This document shows positions 33,033-44,217 of a DNA stretch of 64,000 bases, piece by piece. The notes below the pieces were generated by a model. It saw nothing but the letters and a program-made list of their open reading frames with translations. It was not told where the DNA came from and made no database searches. Source of the stretch: Calocera cornea HHB12733 (lineage: Eukaryota; Basidiomycota; Dacrymycetes; Dacrymycetales; Dacrymycetaceae); the NCBI GenBank assembly GCA_001632435.1, contig KV423931.1:214699-278698 (forward strand), read 5' to 3'. Both the position numbers and the translations under genes were made by a program. Within the stretch, counting starts at the first letter, position 1; the number at the start of each line of letters is the position of its first letter.

Positions 33033-34104
33033 TTAAGCGGCAGCGGAGATGACCTGAGGCGAGTTGGTCGTTGTCTGGATCACGGGCTCCTCAGCGGGCT
33101 TGGGCGCCTCCGCCTCAGGGGCGGGAGCGGCAGCCTCAGCGTTGACCTCCTCCAGAGGGGCAACAGGCGTAGGCTCCTCGATCTTGGGAGGCTGCTCATC
33201 GACCTTCGGCGCGGCCGCTGGCGTCTCCTTCTTCTTGGGCGCAAGCCCGGAGAAGACGCCGCTGAGGCGCTTGGAGAAGTTGCGGCCAACACCCTTGGGA
33301 CGGGCAGGGGCAGCCTCAGTCTTGAGAGCGGGGGCAGGAGTCTCGGTGGCAGCGGGAGCGACGGGAGCGGCGCCTTCACTGTGTGCAGAACGAAATCGAT
33401 CATAAATAGGGGTGCTAGTAGATGGAGATGAAGGCACCCACGTGTCCTTGACGGCGTCCACTGGGGCGGGCTCCTCCGCCGTAGGTGCTTCAGCGACAGG
33501 CTCGGCCGCAGGCTCAGCAGCAGGCACCGGCAAGGGCACGGCGGCCGCCTCTTCAACAGGAGCTGGCTCAGCGGCAGGAGTGGGCTCAGCAGCAGGGGTA
33601 GGCTCCGCAGCGACTTCCTTCTTCGCCTCCTTCTTCGCCTTAGGCGCCTTGACGACACCCTCAACGGCAGTCTCGACCTTCTTCACATCACCCTTGATGG
33701 TGTTGATGAGCTTGGAGAAGAAGTTGGGCTTCTTGGGGCTGGTCTTGGGAGCAGGCTTGGCGGTCTCAGCGGGTTTCTCGGGGGCCTTAGTGAGCACGTG
33801 AGCATGCTAGCGTCACAAAATATGAAGATCGCGCTTACAGCAGCGGCCTCCTCGGCGGGCTTGGTCTCCTCGGCGGGGGCAGCAGCCGGCTCAGCGGCAA
33901 CCTCGGGCTCAGCAGCAGCCGGGGCCTCCTGCGAAAGAAGTCTGTCAACCTTCAAGAAGCGAGGCAGTCAAAAGCAGCGCATACAGTGGGAGCAGCAGCC
34001 TCGACAGGGGCAGCAACCTCCTCCTTGGGAGCCTCAACCTCGGTGGGCTTGATCTCCTCTGCGGGAGCGGCGACGGCGGGGGCAGCAGCGACAGACTCGG
34101 ACAT
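33033..34104 (-). CDS. Ala/Pro/Glu-rich disordered protein
   Basis: Four exons, 33985-34104, 33839-33928, 33442-33785 and 33033-33378, sum to 900 nt (299 aa). Composition is dominated by Ala, Pro, Glu, Lys and Val, with short repeats such as AAEPTP/AAEPAP. Two basic islands stand out: SPKKPNFFSKLINTIKGDVKK and GVGRNFSKRLSGVFSGLAPKKK, each possibly an amphipathic helix or membrane-contact motif. There is no recognisable domain, signal peptide or TM segment. It ends in TTTNSPQVISAAA. I do not recognise a function. The strong codon bias (few codon types for Ala, Glu, Pro) suggests high expression. Confidence 0.75.
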
Positions 34105-36526
34105 TATGGCTGGTAGGTGGGGTGTCTAGTGAGGGCTGTTGGGAGGGAGGAACGAAGAGAGGAGAGTCAGAAACGGGTCAAAGTCACGGGAGATAAGGGG
34201 AGGAGAGAGGGGCTCGCGCTGATAGGGGTAACGCGCCCGCTCCCTTCCGAGGCTGTTTGGTACTTACAGTTTGCACAGGAGAGGTGTTATTAGGCTGGAG
34301 GGCTAGTTGGAGGGTTGATCAAGAGACGAGTGGGGGATCCGCTTTGACAGGGATGAGGGTATAGGCCGCTGTGAGGAAGGGGGATACCAGCTGGAAAGGC
34401 TGACGTGGATGGTTGGAGGGAGAAAGAGAGGGGGAGAGGGGCTCGTCTAAAGAGGGGAAGGATGGCCTTTTTCCAGCCTGGTCCGTGACCACGCGCCGGT
34501 GCTCGCGCTGCGACACGCTTCCCGCGGGACTCAACCCTTTTGCTCCCGTGCACCGTTCCAACGCGGAACCGTTCCAAAAGAACGCCACACGATGGCATTC
34601 GGAAGCCAATGGGCAAGCGAAGCCCAGCCAACGGAGGCATTTTCCCACCCAAATGGAAGCCCAACCGTAAATGGGCCAGGCAAGGGTCTAGACAACGTCA
34701 TAGCGTTATCACACAAAACCAAAGTGATGCCCTTGCTACCCGCTGCGTCTACTACAGCCCTTGACAGCCAGCACATGGCCCTAAAGTAATATTCAATACC
34801 CTCCACAAGAGAAGGTGTCGCTTGGATTATCTACAATCTCCCGCTTATACCCCAGCTAGCTTGGAGCGAACTTGCGAGCGTGACCAGGAATTCACAGCAG
34901 CCAATCTCCGCCGACTTCGCCTGCGACGACAGCCAAGCTAAGGGTTTCATCCCCGCTTCTTTCCACCTTTGCCGAGGTCGACGACCCGTGAAAGGGATCT
35001 GCTTCCGTTTACGCCCGTGCCCGTTGCGGTGTTCGACGCCTTCCAAACAGACCAAGACCCGTCCCCGCTGGCCCGTCGAAGCACGCGAAACGGCGACGAC
35101 GGCGAGGACGGGCCAAAACACAGAAAATTCTCAGGAAACAGTCGCCTTTCTGCACCACGTTTGCCGCTCCCGTCGCGCTCCGGACCTATCAGCGATCCGT
35201 TGCAGAAGCCTATCAAGCAGATTTGACTTGTTCCATTGGATGCCTTTTTTTCATTATGTTACTCAATCACACAATCCCTGATGAACGGTAGTCGGAACAG
35301 GGGGCAGACGCTGGTCGCTCAGACAACCCCCAATGAAAGCTTCCTGCCGTTTGCCTCTGTCCCCGCATCACCGAAGTCGCCACGCTACCGATTGAGTCCT
35401 CGATACCCTTATCATGGACGTGTATTTGGTTCATGTGCTCCTTTACAGTATTGAATAATGAGATGCAGACCAACTTTTCACCTTGGTCTATGCGCGCAAT
35501 GTTCTTGTGACGCAGCCCGAGATGGAAGTGCGACCTCGGACGGAAGCTTAGTCAACCTCCATTCGGGTTCTACAATCCCGTCACATCAACTGTCCAGACA
35601 AACGTCATGCTTATCTCTTGCAATTTCCGCGTGCAATGTCGTGCTAGAACGTTCCAACCCCTGTCCGTCCCGTCCTAGAGCTGATTCGACTCCGGCACAC
35701 GTTCCGGGACTTAATGCGTACGACCCTTCGCAGGGCGATCATCTTGGTCCTTCAGTTCCGTTCCCCGGGGTCACCCTTGCGGCGCCATCTACGTGGGCGC
35801 CTGCGCTCTTATAGATGAAGACTATTGATGTTTTCACGATCAACAAGGATCCCGAGATCAAATCCCTCGAAAACCTCGGAACAAGGAGGATCATCGGCTA
35901 TCTGATAGTGTCGCTCATCCTCCATCTGACGGGTTCATGCGACTAGTGCCAATATCATCTCAGATGTAGTTATCCTAATTGTTGTGACTGATCTCGGAGA
36001 GTTCGGGCATGAACCCCTGCAAGCAATGGAGAACATCAAGGACCACTGCATTGAGCTCCAGCCGTTCAAACGGCATTGTTCTATTTCCTTGCGGGTCGCT
36101 TCTCGGTGGTGATCTCAGCCACTGCAGCCTCTGTTCGACTTGCGTGTAATGATACACTTGTCTGACGTGTTGTAGGGGAAGTCAGCCGTTCGCACTAAGC
36201 ACCAACTGGGGGTATACTCAACGCCAAATATGCAATGCATTCTGCGAAAGCTCAACGCGGAACGTCTCATTCAGCGGGAACAGAGAGCACGGCGATAATG
36301 ATCATGAAACGGTCGTCTGCCCAGCTTGCAGTTGCACAACCATATTCGGCAGACCGTCGTCCAGCGGCAAAAGAGACCATCAACGTTATGAGTGCCTGCT
36401 GACGTTGACGATTCTCTCGAGCCTTCCAGGGGTTGACAAGGGTTGGTCAAGTCCCAGGCTTCGTGACAACGCACGAGTTCCGTGACAATCGCTTGCTCTC
36501 TGGCCCCGGCCAAAGCACATAAGTAA
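34105..36526. other. Gene-free region upstream of the disordered-protein gene
   Basis: About 2.4 kb in which no exon chain, tRNA or transposase motif could be supported. Short frames at 34290-35300 on both strands overlap each other and have no family features. The first ~250 bp likely hold the promoter of the gene ending at 34104. The rest may be decayed repeat DNA. Confidence 0.4.
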
Positions 36527-37200
36527 TGCTTCCGCGTGCACATCTGGCGCTCCTTGCTTCCGTTAGGGTATTCTGCTCCCGCTTCATAGTATTCACCTCC
36601 GCAATTTTTTATTGCGGCATCTGCTGCCTGATCTTCCTCTGTTCTCAGGTTTGCTTCATTCATCTGTACAACATGTCTCACCTCAACATTTTGTTTCCGA
36701 TGCCAGACTTATTCCCCCCCTTCAAGTTGCCTCAGCTGACCAATTTGCCTCCGTTGGAGTTGCATCGTTTTTCCCGCCCCCTTTTTTACCTCCGCTTAAG
36801 AACTTGATTCGGCTCTCCCATTTGTCTCTACTGAACTCTTGCTTCCGCTGTTTTTACTTCCGGTGCAGAGGTTTGCCTCCGTTCAACAATTTACCTCCGC
36901 TCTCCCGTTTGCCTGCGCTCGGCATTTTGCATCCGGTATTTTTTTTCATCTGTTGATGTTGCCTCCGCTCATCCATTTGCGTCCGCAAATTGCTGGCTTC
37001 CGGTCGTCTTCTACAGTACTCCGTATCTGGTTTACTTCCGCTTTGAAATCTCTGCTGGACCATTTGCCTCCGCCTTCCGGTTTGCTTGCACTAGCGCATT
37101 TGCATCCCCTGCTCCGTTTCATTCCGGCCCGCATTTTGCCTCTTTCTGTTTGATTCTCCACTACGGGTTCCTTCCGTTCCCTGGTTTGCCTTCGCCTTTG
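36527..37200. repeat. CTTCCG array B
   Basis: Second array of the same degenerate motif as at 22058-22790 (TTTGCYTCCGYT, TTTACYTCCGCT and variants), about 25-30 copies, all in the forward sense as far as I can see. Spacing is ~18-24 bp. It is more diverged than array A. No reading frame of note. Confidence 0.7.
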
Positions 37201-37257
37201 ACTTTGCTTGGGCTGAAAGAAAGGGATCCGCGCACAGTAAGAGCCTGTTTGGAAATC

Positions 37258-37810
37258 GTACTGTACCCGCATGAGTATATGCTTTTGTAATGCTTAACAC
37301 AGGGCCATTTTGCAAGCAAGTTGGGACTTTGTAACAGGTAACTGGGGGTTGCAAGTAATTGCTTGGAATTTGCTTCCGAACTTAAGCTGAGCTCAGAGAT
37401 CCCTTTCTCTGCTGAAGGGCCTCCCATGGGCAATGGTCTGTGCTCTTGATGATGAGAGGCCTGCCCTAAGTGTAGGGGAGGGTCTGTGCGCCCTGTCTGT
37501 GCCTATATAGCTGGACCTGCCTGTACTACTCCCACCTTACGTGTTTGCAAATGACAGCACCCCATCAACAGCCAAATGTGCCCCTGCATCAATGCCCCTC
37601 TGCTCCGGTTTCCTTATTACTTGACCACTGCTGCCTCATAGAAAACTTGTACTGGGCTATCTCTGTCACAACTTGCAGGCACTATCATCCCCCTGCAAGC
37701 AACCTCCATGTTTTGTAACATGTAACAGTGCATCCAAAGTAACTATGCCTGCTTGTGAAGTGGAATCTAATACAGAAGCATAAAGCATATACTCTGGCGG
37801 GTACAGTAAT
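37258..37810. mobile_element. Probable MITE with diverged terminal inverted repeats
   Basis: At 37258-37285 the string TACTGTACCCGC...GAGTATATGC occurs; its reverse complement, with small changes, is at about 37782-37809. The element would be ~550 bp, AT-richer than its surroundings, with TGTAACA/GTAACAGG strings and no coding capacity. A repeated-end sequence AGCCTGTTTGG lies just outside the left end. Target-site duplication could not be resolved. Its left end abuts array B. Confidence 0.4.
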
Positions 37811-38835
37811 CTGTAGTATCTGGAGGCATATCTTGGACACCACAAAATGTCCTAGACTTTGCACCTCAATCTACACCAAACACCAGATACACCTCTGGAC
37901 CAGTATCTGTGCAGTCAATCTCAATGTCATGTTGCTTCCAACTCAAATGGAAACACTCTTTCTCCACAAACACATGTCTGAACCGCCAACAGACCTGGCA
38001 TCTCTGAATCATTGTCAGTTCCATGAGATTACCCGTTGCTTCACTGTACCCATTAAGTTGTGGTGCAATTTCCACAATGTTTCATGACATTCCCTTCCCA
38101 AACCATCCAGTGACCATTCACGCCGGGCACAAAAAGCGGCCCCTCAGATTGTGCAACGAAGATCACACTGTACCAAACACACCAGGTCCACCCCAGATCA
38201 CGCAATCTGGGAGATTACAATCTCACAACATGTGGATGGACCTGGATTGTATCTCCCACATCACGCCCATTGGTTGCCGAACAGGCTCTACGCTAGCAGC
38301 ACGATCCCAGACAGAAGCAAGGACAGCCCCAATAGGCAGCAAAGGGAGGCACCTCCTCACTTGCGCTTGGTATGCTCTTTCTTCCCAAATGGACCTTGTC
38401 AATCTTTCTTAACGCAGACACTGTAGTAACCGGAGGTATATTCAGAACTGCGATCTAGCAGAGCACAGAACAATCGACCCGGAAGCTCTCAATTGTTCGG
38501 AGCCGAAGCGCGCGCGTCGACTCTGCGCGACGGGGCCTTGGACCATGTCTTGCCCCAAGTAAGACATAGGTAGATTGGCACCGGCTTATTTCACCTGGCC
38601 AGGTCTTGCACCGACCACGTGATCGCGGTGGCAAAGACATCGATGTTGCCTGTCTTCGGTTGTAGCTTTCGATCGCCATGTATGCGTCGATCGGAAGAAC
38701 GGTATGCGCCGATCGGAAGAACGCATCTCACAGCACGGCGATCGCGATCGCTGTACGGGGGATGCTGGGGCAGTTTCCGCACCTCTGCTAGTGTTCACCT
38801 GCACAACCCTCTCTTTGGTGAGGAACGGTCACAAG
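37811..38835. other. Gene-free region upstream of the SDR gene
   Basis: About 1 kb without a supported gene. Near 38585-38770 there are several GCGATCGC/CGATCG-type palindromes and a short direct repeat (GATCGGAAGAACG at ~38690 and ~38713). Confidence 0.4.
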
Positions 38836-39826
38836 ATGTCGTACGCCGTCGTCCAAGGTTGTTCCAAAGGTAACGTCAGCCTGGGTTGGGGATGGAGGTG
38901 TCGTACTGAGGCACCACGCCAGGTCTGGGCCACTCCTTTGCCCGACTCCTACTCGCACGCACCGACATGCACATCATCTGCCTCACACACGCACGCACCT
39001 CCGAAGTGCAGCAGTCGCTGCTCTCGAGCAACGACGGGAAGAACGAGAGACTCACGGTGCTCGAGGCGGACGTGACGCGGGAGGAGCAACTGCGCGAGGC
39101 GGCGGAGCGAGTCGAGCAGGAGTTTGGGAAGAAGATGGGCCTGCTGGCCAACTTCGCTGGGGTGGTGCGTATTTATACCAGATGTAGCGTATATGCGCAT
39201 GGATTGATGGCGTAGCAGCTGCATCCAGAGAAGAACATCGCCTCACTCGATCTGACGGAGGTTCGGCGTACGTTCGAGATAAACACCTTCGGTCATGCGC
39301 TCATGTTCAAGCACTTCCTCCCGCTGGTCCCGCGCGCCTCAGCGAAGGAGCGAGAGGGAGGCCAGGGGGTGGGTGAGGGCGGAAGGTCGGTGATCGTCAG
39401 CCTGACCGCAAAGGTGGGCAGCATCGAGGACAACAGGAAGGGCGGGTGGTACTCTTACCGCGCGTAGGTGATGCTTGGCATCGCGGGGGACAGCGGCTGA
39501 CAGACCAGCAGATCGAAGGCGGCAACGAACCAGCTCGTGCGCACGCTCGCGCATGAGGTGGAGATGCGCAACCTGTGGGCAACCGCGATCGCCTACCATC
39601 CTGGAACTGTCAAGACTGGGCTCGCGGGGGACTATGCGTTTGGGAAGTCGCCGAAGGCGGACGATGGCGTGCACGAGGCGGATGAGGTGCGTTTTCGGCA
39701 GACATGAAGATCAAACCTCATGGTATTGTGCAGGCGGCCGAACTGATGTACAAGGTGGTAACCGATCTCAAAGCGAGCGAGAACGGAGTCTTCCTCAACT
39801 GGAAGCACGAGAAGCTGCCCTGGTAA
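38836..39826 (+). CDS. Short-chain dehydrogenase/reductase
   Basis: Five exons, 38836-38869, 38923-39164, 39219-39463, 39512-39686 and 39734-39826, sum to 789 nt (262 aa), normal for a classical SDR. The nucleotide-binding loop QGCSKGLG (residues 8-15, in place of TGxxxGxG) is split by intron 1. NFAG (NNAG equivalent), the catalytic Ser in VIVSLTAK and the YxxxK pair in YSYRASKAA are all present. The shape resembles the C-factor/CsgA-like SDR group often annotated in basidiomycetes; the substrate is unknown. The 3' UTR runs into a 690-bp gap before ABD1. Confidence 0.88.
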
Positions 39827-40517
39827 GGAAGGGCGCGGGAGGCGGGGTAGGGGATCGGTAGCACAGCCTCCGATGGCCACGTTAGACGGGAGCAAAAAGC
39901 TGCAATCGGGAGCATTGGAGAGGATCATCGGGGAGGCGGGCAGAGGATAGATGAACATCGAAAATGATTGATGATGGAAGGGCTGGCTAACGGTTGTTGC
40001 AAGCGACGGGAATGCGCGGCGAGCGATCACAAGCTGACAGAATTCGAATTTTGTGCATGTCCAGCAGAGTGTGCTATAAAGAGGGCACCCGAGTTGCGTG
40101 GCTGAAAGTGAGGTGGGCGTATTTTTTCTTGAGGGGAGGCGGACGTGTTGGGGGGCCGGTGTGTTTGTGGCAAGGGGATGAGGGGTATATAAGGTGCCGG
40201 GTGAGGATGGATTGTCAGCGACATCACCGCGAGCCCACGCGCGAAATTAGCCCGACGCGCCTCGGGGTGGCGCGGCACCACGCGTAACTTTGGCATCGCC
40301 GCCCGACGCAACGAACGGACGACGCACGACCCCGGCCAATACCGTCGACTGGCCCCATTTCTCGCCACTTTTCCTGTGGGTGTATTGCCGCCGCCGTGTG
40401 GGGCGTGATTGGTGATTGGCGCGCGCGAGAACGGGTGCCCCCTTTCCCATTTTCGCACTCGTATTCCCATCGTGTCACACCCGGTGGGCGCGAGTGTGAC
40501 TGTGCGGCGGAGGGGAG
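39827..40517. other. Intergenic region with ABD1 promoter
   Basis: Contains a TATATAA string at about 40186-40192, ~325 bp before the ABD1 ATG, followed by GC-rich sequence. No gene supported. Confidence 0.4.
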
Positions 40518-42571
40518 ATGCCGTTCGACCCTGTGCGGGAAGCGGCGTACGGCGGTGACGGGGGCAGCAGCAGCGCAGCCGCGGGCCGATCGACGTCGCC
40601 CACGTCGCCATTGTTCACGCCGATCCCGCCGTCGCCCTCGATCAAGAAGGGCTCGCTCGCAAACATCCTGAACGACGACCCGGCGCTCGACCCGTCCCTC
40701 CGATCGCCCGAGGCCCGCTTCTCGTCATCCTACCTCGACTCGTCGTCATCCCCCGTGTTCGAGTTCCCCCCGCGCTCTGGCTCATCCTCCCTCTCCCACC
40801 CGTTCTTCCCCTCACCCTCCATGGCACCCACCCTCACCCAGACAGCCTCCCCCGTCCTCGGCTCAGCCTCCAGACCGTCCTCCTCGGGCCGCTCCCTCCC
40901 GCCCTCAAGACCGCCCTCCCTCCCGCAGCCACACCTCCCCCACTCATTCTCCCTCGCCTCCCCACCCCCACCCCTACCCCCACCCCGCCAGCCCCCAGCA
41001 TCCCTCTACTTGCCCACAAAGCTCATCCCAAACTCCCGCGCCCTCCTTCCCATCACCCAGCGCGACCTCGACACTCTCTCCCGCTCACGCAACTGGCTCC
41101 GCAAGAACGTCGACCGCGCCTCTCTCCCCCCGCCACACCCCATCCCCCTCCCTCCGCCCACGAGCGCACCGACCGTGTTCTCGGACGAAAACGGAATAGG
41201 GTACCACCTTCCCCACGCGTATGCGCAACAGCAGACTGAACCGATCGCTAGCGGGCGGTATTCGCCGTCCGGGCCAACTCCGGGAGGCTACTCGCCCTCT
41301 AGGCCGAACTCGGGAAAGAGACGGAGGGAGGATGACGGCGGGCCCAGTCCACTGCCTAAGGGCCGAGCACCATCTGCACCGGGTGATGACCTCTCTGCCG
41401 TCGCTGGTCACTGTGAGTGCCGTCTGTTCCTTGCACCATACGTGCTGACTTGTGTAGACAATGCTCGCCCCGAGGTTGGTCGTACGGCCCGGCGCGAATC
41501 GCCCATCATCGCTCTCAAAAACTTCAACAACTGGGTCAAGTCCGTCCTCATCCAAAAGTATGGTCACGCGGGCGGGCGCAACCGTGACGTGCGCGTGCTG
41601 GACATCGGCTGCGGCAAGGGTGGCGACCTGCTCAAGTGGTCCAGGAACGGTGTCAGCGAGTACATCGGGCTCGACGTAGCGGAGATCTCGGTAAGACAAG
41701 CGGAAGAGCGGTACCTGGAGATGCGGCAGAGGAGAATGAGGGCGTACTTCCGAGCGCTCGACTGTTACCGGGTACGTCCCTGCTGGGCCTGTTTGTCGCT
41801 CGTCCTGATCTCGCGCGCCAGGAATCTATACGAGACGTCCTGCCCAAGGAGGTCTTCGCTGTGCCGTTCCAAACGGTGACGATGCAGTTCTGCATGCACT
41901 ACGCCTTCTACTCCGAAGCGTCCGTGCGACAGATGCTGGACAACGTCTCTACCAACCTCGAGCCAGGAGGGACCTTCATCGGTACCATACCCAATGCCGA
42001 TCATATCATGTATGTCGCGCTCTCCACCACGACATTGCACCACTGATCGCTTTATGCAGGCTCAGCCTCGGCGCGACCGATCTCAGCTTCGGCAATCCCG
42101 TGTTTCGAATAACGTTCGCGCAACGGCCACCAGCGCCGCCCGCGCCAGACGACCCCGACCAATCAGGTGCCTTTGGACACAAATACAACTTCTTTCTCCA
42201 AGACGCGGTGGGGGAGGATGAGGCCGGGGTGCCCGAATATCTCGTCTATTGGCCCAACTTTGTTAGGTGAGCGTGGCAACGAGACGGGCAGAGAGTGGAT
42301 GGGCGCTGATGCGAGGACTGATGCAGGTTGGCGGCGGAGTACGGATTGGTGCAGGAGTACAGAAAGGACTTTGGCGATCTGCTCCACGAGGAGCGCGAGC
42401 ATGAAGTCTATGGACCGCTTCTACGCCGCATGAAGGTCGTCGATTCCGCAGGGGAGAGCGATATGGATGAAGAGCAGTGGGAAGCCGCTAGTAAGCAATT
42501 CGCTGACAGACCCTTTTCGTTTCTAAGACTTCGCAGGCATTTACCTTGCGTTCGCGTTTCGCAAGACATAG
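40518..42571 (+). CDS. ABD1: mRNA cap guanine-N7 methyltransferase
   Basis: Six exons, 40518-41412, 41458-41771, 41822-42009, 42060-42266, 42327-42490 and 42537-42571, sum to 1803 nt (600 aa). The ~300-residue N-terminal half is Ser/Pro-rich and disordered, much longer than in yeast. The catalytic part starts at NFNNWVKSVLI and shows the SAM motif VLDIGCGKGGDLLKW, then GLDVAEISV, QFCMHYAFYSE and EPGGTFIGTIP, the diagnostic cap-methyltransferase blocks, and ends with IYLAFAFRK. It methylates the GpppN cap of nascent Pol II transcripts in the nucleus. The last exon has just 35 nt. Confidence 0.95.
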
Positions 42572-42749
42572 TGGAGAGCACTGCGATGACACCGACCAGG
42601 AGCATTGGACAATTGCCATCTTTAGTTTCTCCAACCTTTGCACTGCTTGCACGCTCTGTATCGCAACTCCCTATCGCTATAATACTACACCAGCTGCACG
42701 CGCCTTGCTTCGCAAGGGCTTTGCAGTCTCGAGGCCGTTACTCCAATAT

Positions 42750-43940
42750 AGTGTTTGCTTCCGCTGGAGTATTTGCCTCCGTCATAAAGTGTGCCTCTGC
42801 CTCATAATTTTCCTCCGTTACACAATGTGTCTCCGCTGCTATGTTTTCTCCCCTCGTATATTTGCCTCCCCTGTAATAACGTGGTCCATCAGGGACCGGG
42901 TCATATCAGGGAGCGGGTCACCCACACAGCCACACCAACCTGTTACTTCGCAAATGTAGTTTCTTGTTCATCACAATACCAAATCAATCCCAGAAAAGAG
43001 TAAGGGCTTCAGGATGACCAGATGCTGCAGTCTCCAGTTTAATTTGTTCCAGTATCTCCCCCCTAAGACCTGTATGACCTATTTACTGATGCACAGCCAC
43101 AACTGTAGAATCTTGCATCTATGGCTGATATCTCTTGCAACAAGGCCAATCTACCCAGGGCAGAGTACAGGGTATCTATTGACTGTAGATAGAAGCTGTG
43201 TGCTGCAGGGATTGGGCTGGATCTGCCTGTTTGTGGAAATCTACCCATCTGGTGCAAGATAAGGGCCATGATTGAGCATAGCTCCAAATCCAGGCCTCTC
43301 CAGCCCAATCCTTCTGGCCCATGGCTAGTTCATACCCTGAACAAGTGCCTGATACTCTCTACTGGACAGATTGGCCTTGTTGCAAGAGATATCAGCCATA
43401 GATGCAAGATTCTACAGTTGTGGCTGTGCATCAGTAAATAGGTCATACAGGTCTTAGGGGGGAGATACTGGAACAAATTAAACTGGAGACTGCAGCACCT
43501 GGTCATCCTGAAGCCCTTACTCTTTTCTGGGATTGATTTGGTATTGTGATGAACAAGAAACTACATTTGCGAAGTAACAGGTTGGTGTGGCTGTGTGGGT
43601 GACCCGCTCCCTGATATGACCCGGTCCCTGATGGACCACGTTACCGCTTTCCACACTTTGCCTCTCTATTTTATCTGCTTCCTTGATACTATCTACTTCC
43701 GTGTCTGAGAATGCCTCCGCCCACAATTTACCTCCATTACATTCTTTACTTCCGCCACATCCATTTGGTGCCGCTGCCAGTCAACACGGAAGTAAATACA
43801 ATTACGGAGGCAAATGTACGACGGAAGCAAATGGGTCTGCGGAAGAAAATCATTTAACGGAGATAAATGCCGTACCGGAAACAAGCTTGACACCGGAAGT
43901 AAATGGGTGCACGGAAGCAAATGTGGGAGCAGAGGCCAAT
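42750..43940. repeat. CTTCCG array C, with forward and inverted halves, split by an inserted element
   Basis: Left piece 42750-42872 has ~7 forward motifs (TTTGCYTCCGCT type). After the inserted element, ~7 more forward copies run to about 43765. From ~43778 to 43935 the sense flips and ~9 copies read CGGAAGYAAAT. Without the insertion the array would be about 425 bp with a forward arm followed by an inverted arm, the same layout as the end of array A. The insertion is at 42879-43641. Confidence 0.75.
42879..43641. mobile_element. 763-bp foldback/MITE-like element with 274-bp terminal inverted repeats
   Basis: Ends are ACGTGGTCCATCAGGGACC... and its complement ...GGTCCCTGATGGACCACGT. The two arms, 42879-43152 and 43368-43641, are near-perfect inverted copies (I saw one mismatch in the segments compared base by base). 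The unique core is 215 bp and has no coding frame. TA flanks both sides, fitting a Tc1/mariner-type TA target duplication, although TA is too short to be decisive. The almost unmutated arms suggest recent activity. A transposase must come from elsewhere. Confidence 0.85.
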
Positions 43941-44217
43941 AAGCCCCCTCTTGCTTTCGCAGGTCCAGAGCCCGATTCCCAACTGCGCTCCGCTCAACGA
44001 CTCCCCGGCAAATTTGGTCGACGACGTGAACCACGCGTGCTACTCCCCTTCGCTTCAGCATACAGATGGCCTCCGCTCTCCCTCCGCTCTCCCATCGCAG
44101 GAGTCTTAAGGCGGAGACGTGTACGCGCCACATGGCGAAACAACAACATCGAACTTTATGATGATAAACAAAAGCCAAAATACAGACTGAGTAATACGAA
44201 AGTGCAGCAAGGTCATT

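Noticed and set aside
34290..35281. Overlapping frames on both strands in the gene-free block
   Set aside because: All are short, mutually overlapping and use non-ATG starts; no family match.
36526..37272. Open frames through array B
   Set aside because: Same repeat artefact as array A.
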